From Paenibacillus sp. FSL K6-3182 (GTDB lineage Bacteria > Bacillota > Bacilli > Paenibacillales > Paenibacillaceae), in NCBI RefSeq assembly GCF_037976325.1, contig NZ_CP150265.1:262001-326000 (forward strand): a stretch of 64,000 bases of DNA, in the 5' to 3' direction. The notes beneath the pieces are model-generated. The model saw nothing but the letters and a program-made list of their open reading frames with translations. It had not been told where the DNA came from and searched no databases. Each line of letters opens with the position of its first letter. Within the stretch, counting starts at the first letter, position 1. Of the stretch, positions 18,531-26,779 are shown piece after piece. The translations under genes were made by a program, and so were the position numbers.

Positions 18531-18567
18531 ATATACACTTAAGTGTATATACGTGTCAACGTATATA
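18531..18567. promoter_or_regulatory. Two overlapping palindromes, likely ArsR operator
   Basis: ATATACACTTAAGTGTATAT (18531-18550) is a perfect 20-bp palindrome. It overlaps a second inverted repeat, TATATACGT-GTCA-ACGTATATA (about 18545-18566). They sit directly upstream of the ArsR gene, where an autoregulatory operator is expected. Confidence 0.75.
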
Positions 18568-18897
18568 ATAAATTAAAAAAACTCATGCACTGGTTGATAA
18601 GTCGTAATACATGTCGAATAATTCAATCTACCGTTACACTATTGGAGATTCATATTGGAGGAGATAGCATTTTAACTGGAAGGATATTGAAGCTGTCAAA
18701 GCGAATTATTTAACGGTGCATGTTTTGAATTACGGCTTAAAAACAACTTATATACTCGTGCTAGGAGATATGAGTTTGCACCGCCCCTCCCAACTGAGAT
18801 TTTAAAATAGGAGGTCGTTTGAAATAGCGGGTAGGTTAGCGGAGCAAATCGTAGTGCATTATTTCGTGGTAATTGTTTAAAGTGAGGTGTCTAAACA
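18568..18897 (+). other. Intergenic region with a possible decayed coding fragment
   Basis: No intact gene. A plus-strand frame ending at the TAA near 18806 reads WKDIEAVKANYLTVHVLNYG and then LKTTYILVLGDMSLHRPSQLRF after a stop codon; it looks protein-like but lacks a start. It may be the tail of a decayed small gene. Confidence 0.35.
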
Positions 18898-19023
18898 ATG
18901 GAACTGGTAAATAAAATTGAAGTCGTAACGATGAAGAGTGAGTATTGTAAAGTTGAACATCATACTATCGTTATTGATGGTACTCCTCTGGATTTATTAC
19001 TTCAGAATAATCTAACTATCTGA
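18898..19023 (+). pseudogene. Small ORF (41 residues), probably frameshifted
   Basis: ATG at 18898 opens a short frame reading MELVNKIEVVTMKSEYCKVE and HHTIVIDGTPLDLLLQNN, ending at a TGA at 19021. Directly afterwards another frame continues with SDENIEKEIVSKGISMCEQKK to a stop at the head of the next gene. This suggests a small gene broken by a frameshift. GTGAGGTG upstream is a possible ribosome binding site. I do not recognise the family; the context is immunity-like genes. Confidence 0.4.
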
Positions 19024-19065
19024 CGAAAATATAGAAAAAGAGATCGTTTCTAAGGGGATTAGTAT

Positions 19066-20439
19066 GTGCGAACAGAAGAAATGACGGTCAAGAAACTAGT
19101 ATTAGTGGTAGTTGTCCTTAACATAATCGTGGGCATACTGAGTGGATGTGGCGATAGGCCCAATCCCCCTGAGAATATACAGAAGGCAGGAAAGCAAGTG
19201 GATATTTACGTTGATGGGAATGAAATTCTTATTACTAACAAACCTTTTATAGAGGGACGAAGATTGTATCTTCCTCTTGATTCGGTACTTACTGCCATGG
19301 GTTGGACTTATAATCACGAAAAAGATGGATCATTAGCTATCTCTTACAAGACATTAAATGGAAGTGGTACGACCTATATGCATGATGAGTGGGAAGATAC
19401 GCTTCGATTAGTTGATGGGCATATTTATATTCACTCCAAACGATTAAGTGGTTTAACAGATTCAGAAATCGTTTTTAATGCTGGAACAGGTAAAGTTATG
19501 ATTACGACATCTCCAAACCCTGGCGAGGTCACAGATGAAGACAGGGAGGAATTGCTCGCATGGCAAGCGAAGCAAGAAACTGTAGCAGAGAATACAATGA
19601 GTGCAGAAGAAAGTGAGCAGATCAATTACGGAAAATATTCTGATCTGGATATATTCAGCGACCTGTACTCCTTAGATAAGGAACTTGAAGAAGAAGGACT
19701 ATCGTTATGGGATGAGCTCGGCTTTTACGGAGGTTATTACCAAAGTGAGTATGGGAATACTCCTTGGGATATCATTTCGTTTGGGTGGACGGGTGGAGAT
19801 GGCGAACACTACGGCTTCTTAACGGAATTCGGATCTGTTCCGGATTTAAATAATGCCCCTATTGTAAGAGTTTCCCCAATGGGTGGGGATGAAGCTGGAG
19901 AAGTCATTGCCAACAATATTAGGGAGTTTTTGAGCGTAATTGCTATTGACAGTACTTTTATATATATGTCGTTTGAAAGTGATGAGGCCTACCAAAACTA
20001 CTTACAAGAGGAAGAGGAAGCGCAATATGAATGGGCACCAACCGAGGAAGATCAAGCAAATCGCCGTAAGGTCATGTCCAGACTGGTAGATGCGCTAAAC
20101 CTACCAAAAATCGATCATCCATATACATACCTTGATCGAGTGAAAGCAGCGAGGGAGAAACGAATCGTTGTCGCTACTCCTGATGGACTAGGGGTAACCA
20201 ATGTACATCCTGGAGATAAAGGTCAGCAACACGAAACACTTCTGGTGGATGATGATTTGGAAGCTGAAGAATTGCAGGGTTATTTAAAGCGGGCTACCTA
20301 TGCTGGCAAACTAGCGTTGATACGTACATTTAACGCAAAAGGCTTTCATAGCGAGGAAGTCGAAAAAGTAATGGTAGAAGAAATGACCAGACTGGGACTA
20401 ACCGATGAAATTGCCAGAATGAACGCATCAGCTTGGTAG
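19066..20439 (+). CDS. Lipoprotein with stalk-like and SMI1/KNR4-like segments
   Basis: A 457-residue exported protein. The signal peptide ends in the lipobox ILSGC. Residues about 40-145 resemble the copper-amine-oxidase N-terminal-like stalk repeat of Paenibacillus surface proteins (DIYVDGNEILITNKPFIEGRRLYLPLDSVLTAMGW). The middle (about 195-310), with PWDIISFGWTGGDGEHYGFLTEFG and VRVSPMGGDEAGEVIANNIREFL, resembles SMI1/KNR4 (SUKH) proteins, often immunity factors. The SUKH link is my reading, not certain. GTG 19066 (after AAGGGG) or ATG 19081 may be the start. Confidence 0.65.
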   Translation: MRTEEMTVKKLVLVVVVLNIIVGILSGCGDRPNPPENIQKAGKQVDIYVDGNEILITNKPFIEGRRLYLPLDSVLTAMGWTYNHEKDGSLAISYKTLNGSGTTYMHDEWEDTLRLVDGHIYIHSKRLSGLTDSEIVFNAGTGKVMITTSPNPGEVTDEDREELLAWQAKQETVAENTMSAEESEQINYGKYSDLDIFSDLYSLDKELEEEGLSLWDELGFYGGYYQSEYGNTPWDIISFGWTGGDGEHYGFLTEFGSVPDLNNAPIVRVSPMGGDEAGEVIANNIREFLSVIAIDSTFIYMSFESDEAYQNYLQEEEEAQYEWAPTEEDQANRRKVMSRLVDALNLPKIDHPYTYLDRVKAAREKRIVVATPDGLGVTNVHPGDKGQQHETLLVDDDLEAEELQGYLKRATYAGKLALIRTFNAKGFHSEEVEKVMVEEMTRLGLTDEIARMNASAW

Positions 20440-20534
20440 ATGTTAAAAATACAATGTTAAGAGAAAGAACTTAGCCTTTAAATGATTTTTTTATTACGAG
20501 GGTGGGCAACGTTAGTTGAATAGAACATATTAAT

Positions 20535-20565
20535 GAGCAGGCGCTGCGGAACCTGCTCTCATTTT
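20535..20565 (+). terminator. Weak terminator hairpin
   Basis: GAGCAGG (20535-20541), 10-base loop, CCTGCTC (20552-20558), followed by TCATTTTAT. It lies about 95 bases after the lipoprotein stop. Confidence 0.5.
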
Positions 20566-20623
20566 ATATGAAGCTTACTAGCAGGCTAATTAAAAGAACT
20601 GAAATAAGTTACTACGAAATGGG

Positions 20624-21085
20624 TTGATTCCGATATACCAATTTGTTATGAGAGGTAAACAGGGTTGTTTTATACAAATCTCTTTAGATGAAGTATTCGG
20701 GTTTCCGAATATGATAAGCCCTTTTGGTGGTTATGATGTAAGGGGAATCGCAGAAATTAAGAGCGGAAGCTATTACGTAAAGGGTGAGTTATGGTTTACA
20801 ACTGGTGAAGTATTTGAGTTCTATAATCAGATAGTTAAATGTTGGGCGGAGTTAAAGGGAGTGGCAACATTTTGTTCTACTGAAGCAAACCTAGAGCTCA
20901 AAGTTAAATTTATTAATAGAAGGCAAATCTCAATAATAGGTTATTTCAAGGAATTTGCACATCAAGATAATGAGATGAAATTTGAAATCGAAAGTGAGCA
21001 AAGTTTTTTTGGAGAGACGGTCGAAGGACTAGAAGAAATAGTGAATCATCATGGTGGTTTAAAAGGGATACATCGTGAATGTTGA
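20624..21085 (+). CDS. WapI-like immunity protein
   Basis: A 153-residue cytoplasmic protein. The pattern GYDVRGIAEIKSGSYYVKG, LWFTTGEVFEFYNQI, ELKGVATFCSTEANLELKVKF and FEIESEQSFF fits the WapI family of immunity proteins, which protect against contact-dependent toxins such as WapA. No toxin gene lies nearby, so it would be an orphan immunity gene. The TTG start at 20624 has a weak binding site; ATG 20648 is an alternative. Family assignment is from recalled motif pattern. Confidence 0.65.
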   Translation: MIPIYQFVMRGKQGCFIQISLDEVFGFPNMISPFGGYDVRGIAEIKSGSYYVKGELWFTTGEVFEFYNQIVKCWAELKGVATFCSTEANLELKVKFINRRQISIIGYFKEFAHQDNEMKFEIESEQSFFGETVEGLEEIVNHHGGLKGIHREC

Positions 21086-21222
21086 ACCGAGTGGCAATAA
21101 TGATTAAGTATGAAATATGATGACGTATTGATAAATCAACCAAAACAAAAGCTTAAAATTGTATTCGTTCGTAACATATCACTTACATTTTCGTCTAAAG
21201 GTTATACTGAATAGGGGTGAAA

Positions 21223-21582
21223 ATGTTGAAAAAGTTAGTATTAGGAGTAGCCTTAGCAATTTTCGTATGTGGATTAGCTGGTTGCAGTTCCTCATCAGAC
21301 GACAAAAAGGGGAATTACATTATTGCAAAAGAAGAGCAAAAAATTTTAGTAGCGAAGGATATCTCTTGGAAAGATGCAGAAAGTATGGACTTTGAAACAT
21401 TTAAAAAGAATGATATTGAATTAATAAATTATATTGTTGAGGATACTCTGCTCTACAACGAGCTGGCGATAGGTGAATCAGTTAATGTAACTCCCAAAAC
21501 GAATGATAAAGGTGAATATGTTGTAATGCAATCTTATCCCCCACAAATTATAGCTGGTAAAATAGAAAGGCAGAAGCACTAG
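21223..21582 (+). CDS. DUF3221 (YobA-like) lipoprotein
   Basis: A 119-residue exported protein with lipobox LAGCSSS. The mature part follows the DUF3221 pattern: EEQKILVAKDISWKDAE, LINYIVEDTLLYNELAIGESV and ending SYPPQIIAGKIE. The function of this family is unknown. ATG 21223 follows AGGGG with good spacing; GTG 21217 is an in-frame alternative. Confidence 0.8.
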   Translation: MLKKLVLGVALAIFVCGLAGCSSSSDDKKGNYIIAKEEQKILVAKDISWKDAESMDFETFKKNDIELINYIVEDTLLYNELAIGESVNVTPKTNDKGEYVVMQSYPPQIIAGKIERQKH

Positions 21583-21801
21583 GCAGGTTATAGGTCATTA
21601 AGTTTTTGCTATCTGTAGGATAAAATACGGGTAGAAATCTTTTATAATTATTTAGTAAATTGAAAATAGGCATTCTCGTTGGTAATATAGACAAATAAGC
21701 ATGCGATAGGAGTGAATGGTGTCATGATTATTGTTGTTCTTAATCAGTTGAAAAAATAACTGAATATATGAGGTGTGGCTTAATTGGAGGTGATCGCAGT
21801 T

Positions 21802-21960
21802 ATGATCTGCATACCTGCTATTTGGCTAAACTCGTACATTAAGAACAATAGCAATATCATACGCCCTTACTCTAACGCGACTTATGTGCGCGGTAATTGT
21901 ATTCTTATATCAGGTATAATGAAATTCATTCCTGTGAATAGGGATCACTTAGGAGATTAG
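21802..21960 (+). CDS. Small ORF, 52 residues, strong ribosome binding site
   Basis: ATG at 21802 preceded by GGAGGTGATC (21786-21795), close to the ideal anti-16S complement; the spacing of 11 is slightly long, and GTG 21790 is in frame but too close. The product begins MICIPAIWLNSYIKNNSNII and is weakly hydrophobic, with no family I recognise. The stop directly abuts a terminator, giving a complete small transcription unit. Confidence 0.4.
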   Translation: MICIPAIWLNSYIKNNSNIIRPYSNATYVRGNCILISGIMKFIPVNRDHLGD

Positions 21961-21961
21961 A

Positions 21962-21998
21962 GGCTGCAGATGAAGCTACGTTCATCTGTAGTCTTTTT
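21962..21998 (+). terminator. Rho-independent terminator
   Basis: GGCTGCAGATGAA (21962-21974), loop GCTACG, TTCATCTGTAGTC (21981-21993), five T. Two G-U pairs. Confidence 0.85.
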
Positions 21999-22090
21999 GT
22001 CGTTCTCGGACGTCTTGTAGAGAGGTATCAAACGGTAGTAATTCGTGTTTTCATTCTATTATTTTGTGAATTTACAAGGAGGTATGGAGT

Positions 22091-23029
22091 ATGCAATTAA
22101 ACAATTGGTCTATGGATACCATTACTTATGATTTGTCGAAGGAATATTCTATTCGGATGGCGGAGCCAGAAGAATGGGGATTGTATTGTTCTGTATATTA
22201 TAATATGCAATATAATGGTTTTTTTAGAGAAGAAAGCTATGCAGCATCGCGAAGAAATTCATATTGGATTTATGAGGGAGAGAATAAAATCGGTGGCGTA
22301 AGAATGGCGCCCAACGTAATCTACCATTTATTTTTTATTCCTCCTTTTAATGATGCATTCAAGATATTGAAGCTGCTTAAAAAAATAGTAATACATTGGT
22401 CTGACAGATCGCAGCCAATTAAGACTTTTGAGGTTCTTCCTGATCAAGTTCAATTATTTGCGAGGGCAGGCTTCTGGGCGGATGAATTCAGATGCCGTTG
22501 GATGCAGCGTCCTACAGATCATTTCGAAGTTATCTGGGATGATAATCTAATTATTGAAAGTCCCCAAATTGAAGAAAACGAGACGGGAGCTAAGCGATTC
22601 ATCAATGAAGATGACATTGCTCATTGTGACTATGAAAGCTTTAAAGGCGGATTTGAAGCAGTAAGGAGAAAAAAGTTTTCTTTAGAAGATTTTATGCCAA
22701 ATGAAGATCCTAATTATTCGAATGACATATTAGTTCAGGCCTCAACACTAATCTATGATAAGAACTCTGGTCAGCTCATTGCCAATTGTCGTCTTTGTCT
22801 ACAAGATAACATGGCAGCAGTATATAGTATCGGTGTAATACCTGCTCATAGAGGAAGAGGGCTGGCTACACTTATGCTGCAAAGAGCGCTGAGTATGCTG
22901 AAAAATAAATATTCAATTCTACGATTGTATGTGATGGAAGGTAACGATGCAGAATCTGTTTATTTTAATCTCGGGTTCGTGCCCGGAGTACAGGAGATAC
23001 AAAATATGTATATACCTGCGCAACCATAG
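22091..23029 (+). CDS. GNAT family N-acetyltransferase
   Basis: A 312-residue cytoplasmic enzyme. The C-terminal half holds the acetyl-CoA-binding signature VIPAHRGRGLATLMLQRAL (motif A, about residues 255-273) followed by LRLYVMEGNDAESVYFNLGF. The N-terminal 150 residues look like a second, divergent GNAT-like or substrate-specific module. AAGGAGG (22076-22082) lies 8 bases before the ATG. Acceptor substrate unknown. Confidence 0.85.
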   Translation: MQLNNWSMDTITYDLSKEYSIRMAEPEEWGLYCSVYYNMQYNGFFREESYAASRRNSYWIYEGENKIGGVRMAPNVIYHLFFIPPFNDAFKILKLLKKIVIHWSDRSQPIKTFEVLPDQVQLFARAGFWADEFRCRWMQRPTDHFEVIWDDNLIIESPQIEENETGAKRFINEDDIAHCDYESFKGGFEAVRRKKFSLEDFMPNEDPNYSNDILVQASTLIYDKNSGQLIANCRLCLQDNMAAVYSIGVIPAHRGRGLATLMLQRALSMLKNKYSILRLYVMEGNDAESVYFNLGFVPGVQEIQNMYIPAQP

Positions 23030-23088
23030 CGGGGTGACCGTTTGATTGTTTCGATTTTTCTGATTTTTTAAAGTAAATACTTGAAATG

Positions 23089-23124
23089 TATGGTATGGTA
23101 TTTTGTGGTGAATGTCATACCATA
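23089..23124. promoter_or_regulatory. Inverted repeat upstream of the dioxygenase gene
   Basis: TATGGTATG (23089-23097) and CATACCATA (23116-23124): perfect 9-bp arms 18 bases apart. It covers an upstream ATG at 23112, which supports a start at 23139. Possible operator or mRNA hairpin. Confidence 0.5.
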
Positions 23125-23138
23125 GGGGCTGTGTAAGA

Positions 23139-23786
23139 ATGATAGGGGATACGACGGAAAAAGAGCGGACGATATTTGATCATGCTGGAAATACAATTAA
23201 GACAGAAGATCGAGAGATTCGTATTCTTGCCAAGTATGAGGAGCCATTGGTTGTCGTACTAGGAAATGTGCTTAGCGATGAGGAATGCGATGAGCTAATT
23301 AGACATTCTAGGGAACAATTGCAACGTTCAAAAATAAGTGGAGATCGTGCAGAGAACCAAATTAGAACGAGCAGTGGAGTATTTTGTGAGGAGAATGAGA
23401 CGATTACAAAAATCGAAAAAAGATTCTCTCAAATTATGAATATTCCCATTGAGCATGGCGACGGCTTGCAAGTTTTGCTGTATACCCCTGGCCAAGAGTA
23501 TCAGCCACATTATGATTTTTTCGCAGAAACAAATCGAGCAAGTGCTAACAATCGAATTAGTACGCTTATAATGTATTTGAATGATGTGGAGGAAGGCGGA
23601 GAAACGGCGTTCCCTCTGCTTAATATTTCAGTTTTTCCTAACAAAGGTATGGCTGTTTACTTTGAATATTTTTATAACAATAATGAAATAAATGATTTCA
23701 CCTTGCATGCAGGTACACCGGTGATTAAAGGTGAAAAGTGGGTCGCGACGATGTGGATGAGAAGACAGGCGCTGCGCATTTCATAA
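23139..23786 (+). CDS. Prolyl-4-hydroxylase-like 2-oxoglutarate/Fe(II) dioxygenase
   Basis: About 215 residues, cytoplasmic. The Fe(II) site is visible: H124 and D126 in QPHYDFF and distal H190 in LHAGTPV, with the 2-oxoglutarate-binding lysine in GEKWVATMW (K200). GGETAFP is typical of P4H-family proteins. It should hydroxylate proline or a related residue in a peptide; bacterial homologues may act on elongation factors or collagen-like chains, so the target is open. ATG 23139 follows AGGGG; ATG 23112 lies within an inverted repeat. Confidence 0.88.
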   Translation: MIGDTTEKERTIFDHAGNTIKTEDREIRILAKYEEPLVVVLGNVLSDEECDELIRHSREQLQRSKISGDRAENQIRTSSGVFCEENETITKIEKRFSQIMNIPIEHGDGLQVLLYTPGQEYQPHYDFFAETNRASANNRISTLIMYLNDVEEGGETAFPLLNISVFPNKGMAVYFEYFYNNNEINDFTLHAGTPVIKGEKWVATMWMRRQALRIS

Positions 23787-23900
23787 AGAGTGATTTGGAA
23801 GCAATGAATATAAGGAATCATACTAATCCCAGCAATCAAATCATTGCGCTGAGGCCAATTGTCGTTGTACTTTGGCGCAGTTCGCTTCCACAATGTGAAT

Positions 23901-23934
23901 CCCCGACCATAAGAGGTTGGGGTTTTTGCTTTTT
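23901..23934 (+). terminator. Rho-independent terminator after the dioxygenase
   Basis: CCCCGACC (23901-23908), loop ATAAGA, GGTTGGGG (23915-23922), followed by TTTTTGCTTTTT. One G-U pair. Confidence 0.85.
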
Positions 23935-24095
23935 CACTTATTAGGCAGCTGTTTTATTATTTAATTAATAGGTTGATTGCATCGTTTACTCCTCGTAAGT
24001 CCTCGTAAAGTACTTAAACAGACAGGTATTACAGCTTCAGCTTTCTAATGCCTCTAGGCAGCAGATCATTGCCTTCCCCTACTTATAAATCCAAT

Positions 24096-24126
24096 AAAAA
24101 AGAGACCCTCAGGCGTCTCTTTTTTT
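24096..24126. terminator. Second terminator hairpin
   Basis: AAAAAAGAGAC...GTCTCTTTTTT with a short CC/GG inner pairing, symmetric A and T flanks. No gene immediately before it on either strand. Confidence 0.75.
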
Positions 24127-24308
24127 CCATTTATAAATTCAAACGGATAAATTAGTAAGATTTAGGAGCTTGTTCGGTTATTCTCTGATAAAATTAAGCA
24201 TAAGGAGTGTAATATCTACATTTTAACGATATAGCTGTGTTGATAACGATGCTTCTTAAAAAGTTGAATTGGAGTAAGTTACTGTAATAGCAGGGGGAAG
24301 TGTGAACG

Positions 24309-25076
24309 TTGGATAACGGGAGATTTTTGAAGCTGTTTGGGCTTATTGGCGGAGTTGCGATCCTGAATATTGTCGTGTTGTCACCTGGGCTTCTAGGTGT
24401 GGAAATAGGAGGTGAAAGTGTACTTGAAACGGCTTCAGGCGTAACGTTATTGGTTGTAAGCCTGCTTGTTATGTTATATGGGAGTTATAGTTTGCTTTTT
24501 AAACCGCCAGTTGCGCTGCCTGTAAAAAACATTTCAACGCGTGAGGATTATATCGCAGCGCTTCAACCGTATCGACATGCAAAAGATCTTAAAAATGATA
24601 TTGCTCTTGCTTTGGATCAGCTGGAACGCATAGAAAAGAAGAAGACCGCCTTGACCGAGGTTCTTAGTCAGCGATTTGATCAGACGGAGTTAAGCTATAA
24701 GAAGTTCGATTCGGTTATTTATGAGGTTGAGAAGCTGTTCTATCTTAATATTAGAGGTATTCTCAATAAGCTTAGTGTATTCAATGCCTCTGGATACTCC
24801 AACTTTACAGGCCAACAGCAACCCGCGGGGCTATCTAACAAGCTAGTACAGGAAAAAACAAATTTATACAAGGAGTACTTATCCTACGTGACGGGTTATC
24901 TTCGTGCGAATGAGGAAATTTTGCTTAAGCTAGATAAATTATTATTGGAAATATCGCTTTTAAACAGTACCGACTACAGAGATGTTGAGGAAATGTCATG
25001 CATGAAGGAAATCGATATATTAATCAAGCAGACTAAATTATATAAGCATGGAGAGGGAGACGGATATGGCAGGTAA
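24309..25076 (+). CDS. Membrane protein with coiled-coil domain, first gene of VWA/TelA operon
   Basis: A 255-residue protein. Two membrane helices (about 8-28 and 43-63) precede a charged, helical cytoplasmic region (about 80-245) rich in Lys/Glu/Leu, likely coiled coil. I do not recognise a catalytic family. TTG start at 24309 after GGGGGAAG. It overlaps the next gene by 11 bases (GATATGGCAGGTAA), so the two are translationally coupled and probably work together. Confidence 0.75.
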   Translation: MDNGRFLKLFGLIGGVAILNIVVLSPGLLGVEIGGESVLETASGVTLLVVSLLVMLYGSYSLLFKPPVALPVKNISTREDYIAALQPYRHAKDLKNDIALALDQLERIEKKKTALTEVLSQRFDQTELSYKKFDSVIYEVEKLFYLNIRGILNKLSVFNASGYSNFTGQQQPAGLSNKLVQEKTNLYKEYLSYVTGYLRANEEILLKLDKLLLEISLLNSTDYRDVEEMSCMKEIDILIKQTKLYKHGEGDGYGR

Positions 25077-26754
25077 GGGGAAAGCTTTTGTAGTGATAGG
25101 AGCTATTGCAGTGTCTGTTTTTTTGCTTGTTTATTTAGGCATTAGCTTAACTTCAAATTTAGGTAAAACAAAGACGCAGATCACGACGGAAGATGCAGCG
25201 AAAAAGCTTGATAAATTATATAAAGATGTGTCTGTGAAAACGATACAGCCAATTAAGGGTCAAATCGATCTCGATCCCGCGTCAATCGGGGATTCCTTAC
25301 CTGATATTTCGAAGTTTCCGGTTTCAGTAACAAATACAACCGATAGCTTTGTAGAGATTTTCTCTTCCACAGAGAAATCAGGAACGGGTGTTGATGGCTG
25401 GTTAAACGAGGTGGCTGAAGAATTCAATAAATCCAATACGACGGTAAATGGAAAGCCGGTTTCGGTCATGATCCGTAATATTGCTTCGGGAACTGCTGCC
25501 GATTATATCAGATCAGGCAAATATATACCGGATGCTTTTACTCCTTCCAACGAGCTGTGGGGAGAAATGGTGAAAGCGGATGGCATCCAAGCTGAGCTGG
25601 TCTCTAAGCGTCTTGTTGGTAATGTTACTGGCATTGTAGCAACCAAGGCGAAATATGATGAGCTTGTCGATAAATACGGTTCTCTGAATTTGAAAACAGT
25701 AACCGACGCTATCGCGGATAATGAGTTGGCTATGGGGTATACAGATCCATTTGCCAGTTCTACAGGGCTAAACTTTCTGGTGACTGCCCTCGGAACCTTT
25801 GACAGCTCCAATCTGCTTGGGGAGAAAGCGGTTCAAGGCTTTGAGAAGTTCCAGGCCAATGTACCTTTTATTGCTTCTACCACGTTGCAAATGCGTGAGG
25901 CAGCCAAGACGGGTATGCTTGATGCTTTTGTTCTTGAGTATCAAACCTTTGTGAACGCAACAGATTTCAAAGCAGGTTACGTGTTCACCCCTTTCGGTGT
26001 CAGACATGACAGCCCGCTTTATGCTTTAGGTGATTTGCCAAAGGATAAGCTCGACATTATTCAGAAGTTTGCCGATTTTGTGGAACAAGAAAAATATCAG
26101 AAATTAGCGGAGCAAAAGGGTTTTAATGGCCTGAATGACTATAAGTCAGAGCTTGAAGCGGTGGATGGCAGTATTTTGTCTGCTGCGCAGAAGCTGTGGA
26201 AGGAAAAGAAGAACGGGAGTAAACCGATTGCGGCTGTGTTTGTAGCAGACGTATCAGGGAGCATGGGCGGTGAACCCTTAAACCGATTGAAGGAATCGCT
26301 GCTGAAAGGACAAAAGTTTTTGGGACGGGACAACAGTATTGGATTCGTTTCTTACTCCAGTGATGTGGCCATTAATCTTCCTATAGGGAAGTATGACACG
26401 AATCAGCAGTCGATGTTCGTTGGGGCCATAGACAGCCTTCAGGCCAGTGGAGGAACAGCTACTTTTGACGGTATTGTGGTGGCGATGAAAATGCTTCAGG
26501 ATGAGATGGCCTTAAATCCGGATGTGAAGCCGCTGATCTTTGTGCTCAGCGACGGGGAAACGAATGAAGGGCATTCACTTAAGGATATTAGAGGACTGAT
26601 TGAGACGTACAAAATCCCGATCTACACGATAGGTTACAATGCGAATATCAAGGCGCTTCAAAGTATTTCGAGCATCAATGAGGCGGCCAGCATTAACGCA
26701 GATACAGAGGATGTTGTTTATAAAATCAGCAATTTGCTCAACGTTCAAATGTAA
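25066..26754 (+). CDS. Substrate-binding-like and VWA domain fusion protein
   Basis: About 562 residues with an N-terminal membrane anchor (residues 8-26). Residues about 95-350 resemble a periplasmic binding protein (SSTEKSGTGVDGWLNEVAEEFN, PDAFTPSNELWGEMVKADG, TDPFASSTGLNFLV). Residues about 380-560 are a von Willebrand A domain with a full metal site: DVSGSMGG, a threonine in GGTATFDG and the aspartate in LSDGETNEG. The whole mature protein probably faces outside. ATG 25066 follows GGGAG; the longer frame from 25048 is less likely. Metal-dependent protein binding is the expected role; ligand unknown. Confidence 0.85.
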   Translation: MAGKGKAFVVIGAIAVSVFLLVYLGISLTSNLGKTKTQITTEDAAKKLDKLYKDVSVKTIQPIKGQIDLDPASIGDSLPDISKFPVSVTNTTDSFVEIFSSTEKSGTGVDGWLNEVAEEFNKSNTTVNGKPVSVMIRNIASGTAADYIRSGKYIPDAFTPSNELWGEMVKADGIQAELVSKRLVGNVTGIVATKAKYDELVDKYGSLNLKTVTDAIADNELAMGYTDPFASSTGLNFLVTALGTFDSSNLLGEKAVQGFEKFQANVPFIASTTLQMREAAKTGMLDAFVLEYQTFVNATDFKAGYVFTPFGVRHDSPLYALGDLPKDKLDIIQKFADFVEQEKYQKLAEQKGFNGLNDYKSELEAVDGSILSAAQKLWKEKKNGSKPIAAVFVADVSGSMGGEPLNRLKESLLKGQKFLGRDNSIGFVSYSSDVAINLPIGKYDTNQQSMFVGAIDSLQASGGTATFDGIVVAMKMLQDEMALNPDVKPLIFVLSDGETNEGHSLKDIRGLIETYKIPIYTIGYNANIKALQSISSINEAASINADTEDVVYKISNLLNVQM

Positions 26755-26779
26755 GGATTATCAATGAGGAGGGGCTTCA

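Larger units (their letters stand above)
21583..22090 (+). other. 508-base region with a tiny ORF and terminator
   Basis: AT-rich. It contains the small ORF at 21802-21960 and the hairpin at 21962-21998, listed separately. Before them, an 11-codon frame begins at the ATG at 21724 (MIIVVLNQLKK); it is too short to judge. Nothing else is visible. Confidence 0.5.
23787..24308. other. 522-base intergenic region
   Basis: No gene seen. It holds two terminators (23901-23934 and 24096-24126), then about 180 AT-rich bases that should contain the promoter of the VWA/TelA operon; no single promoter stands out. Confidence 0.5.

Noticed and set aside
23855..23890. Another hairpin-family copy after the dioxygenase
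   Set aside because: Has a GTTCGC-like end but the 5' arm does not pair with it; only the following terminator is real.
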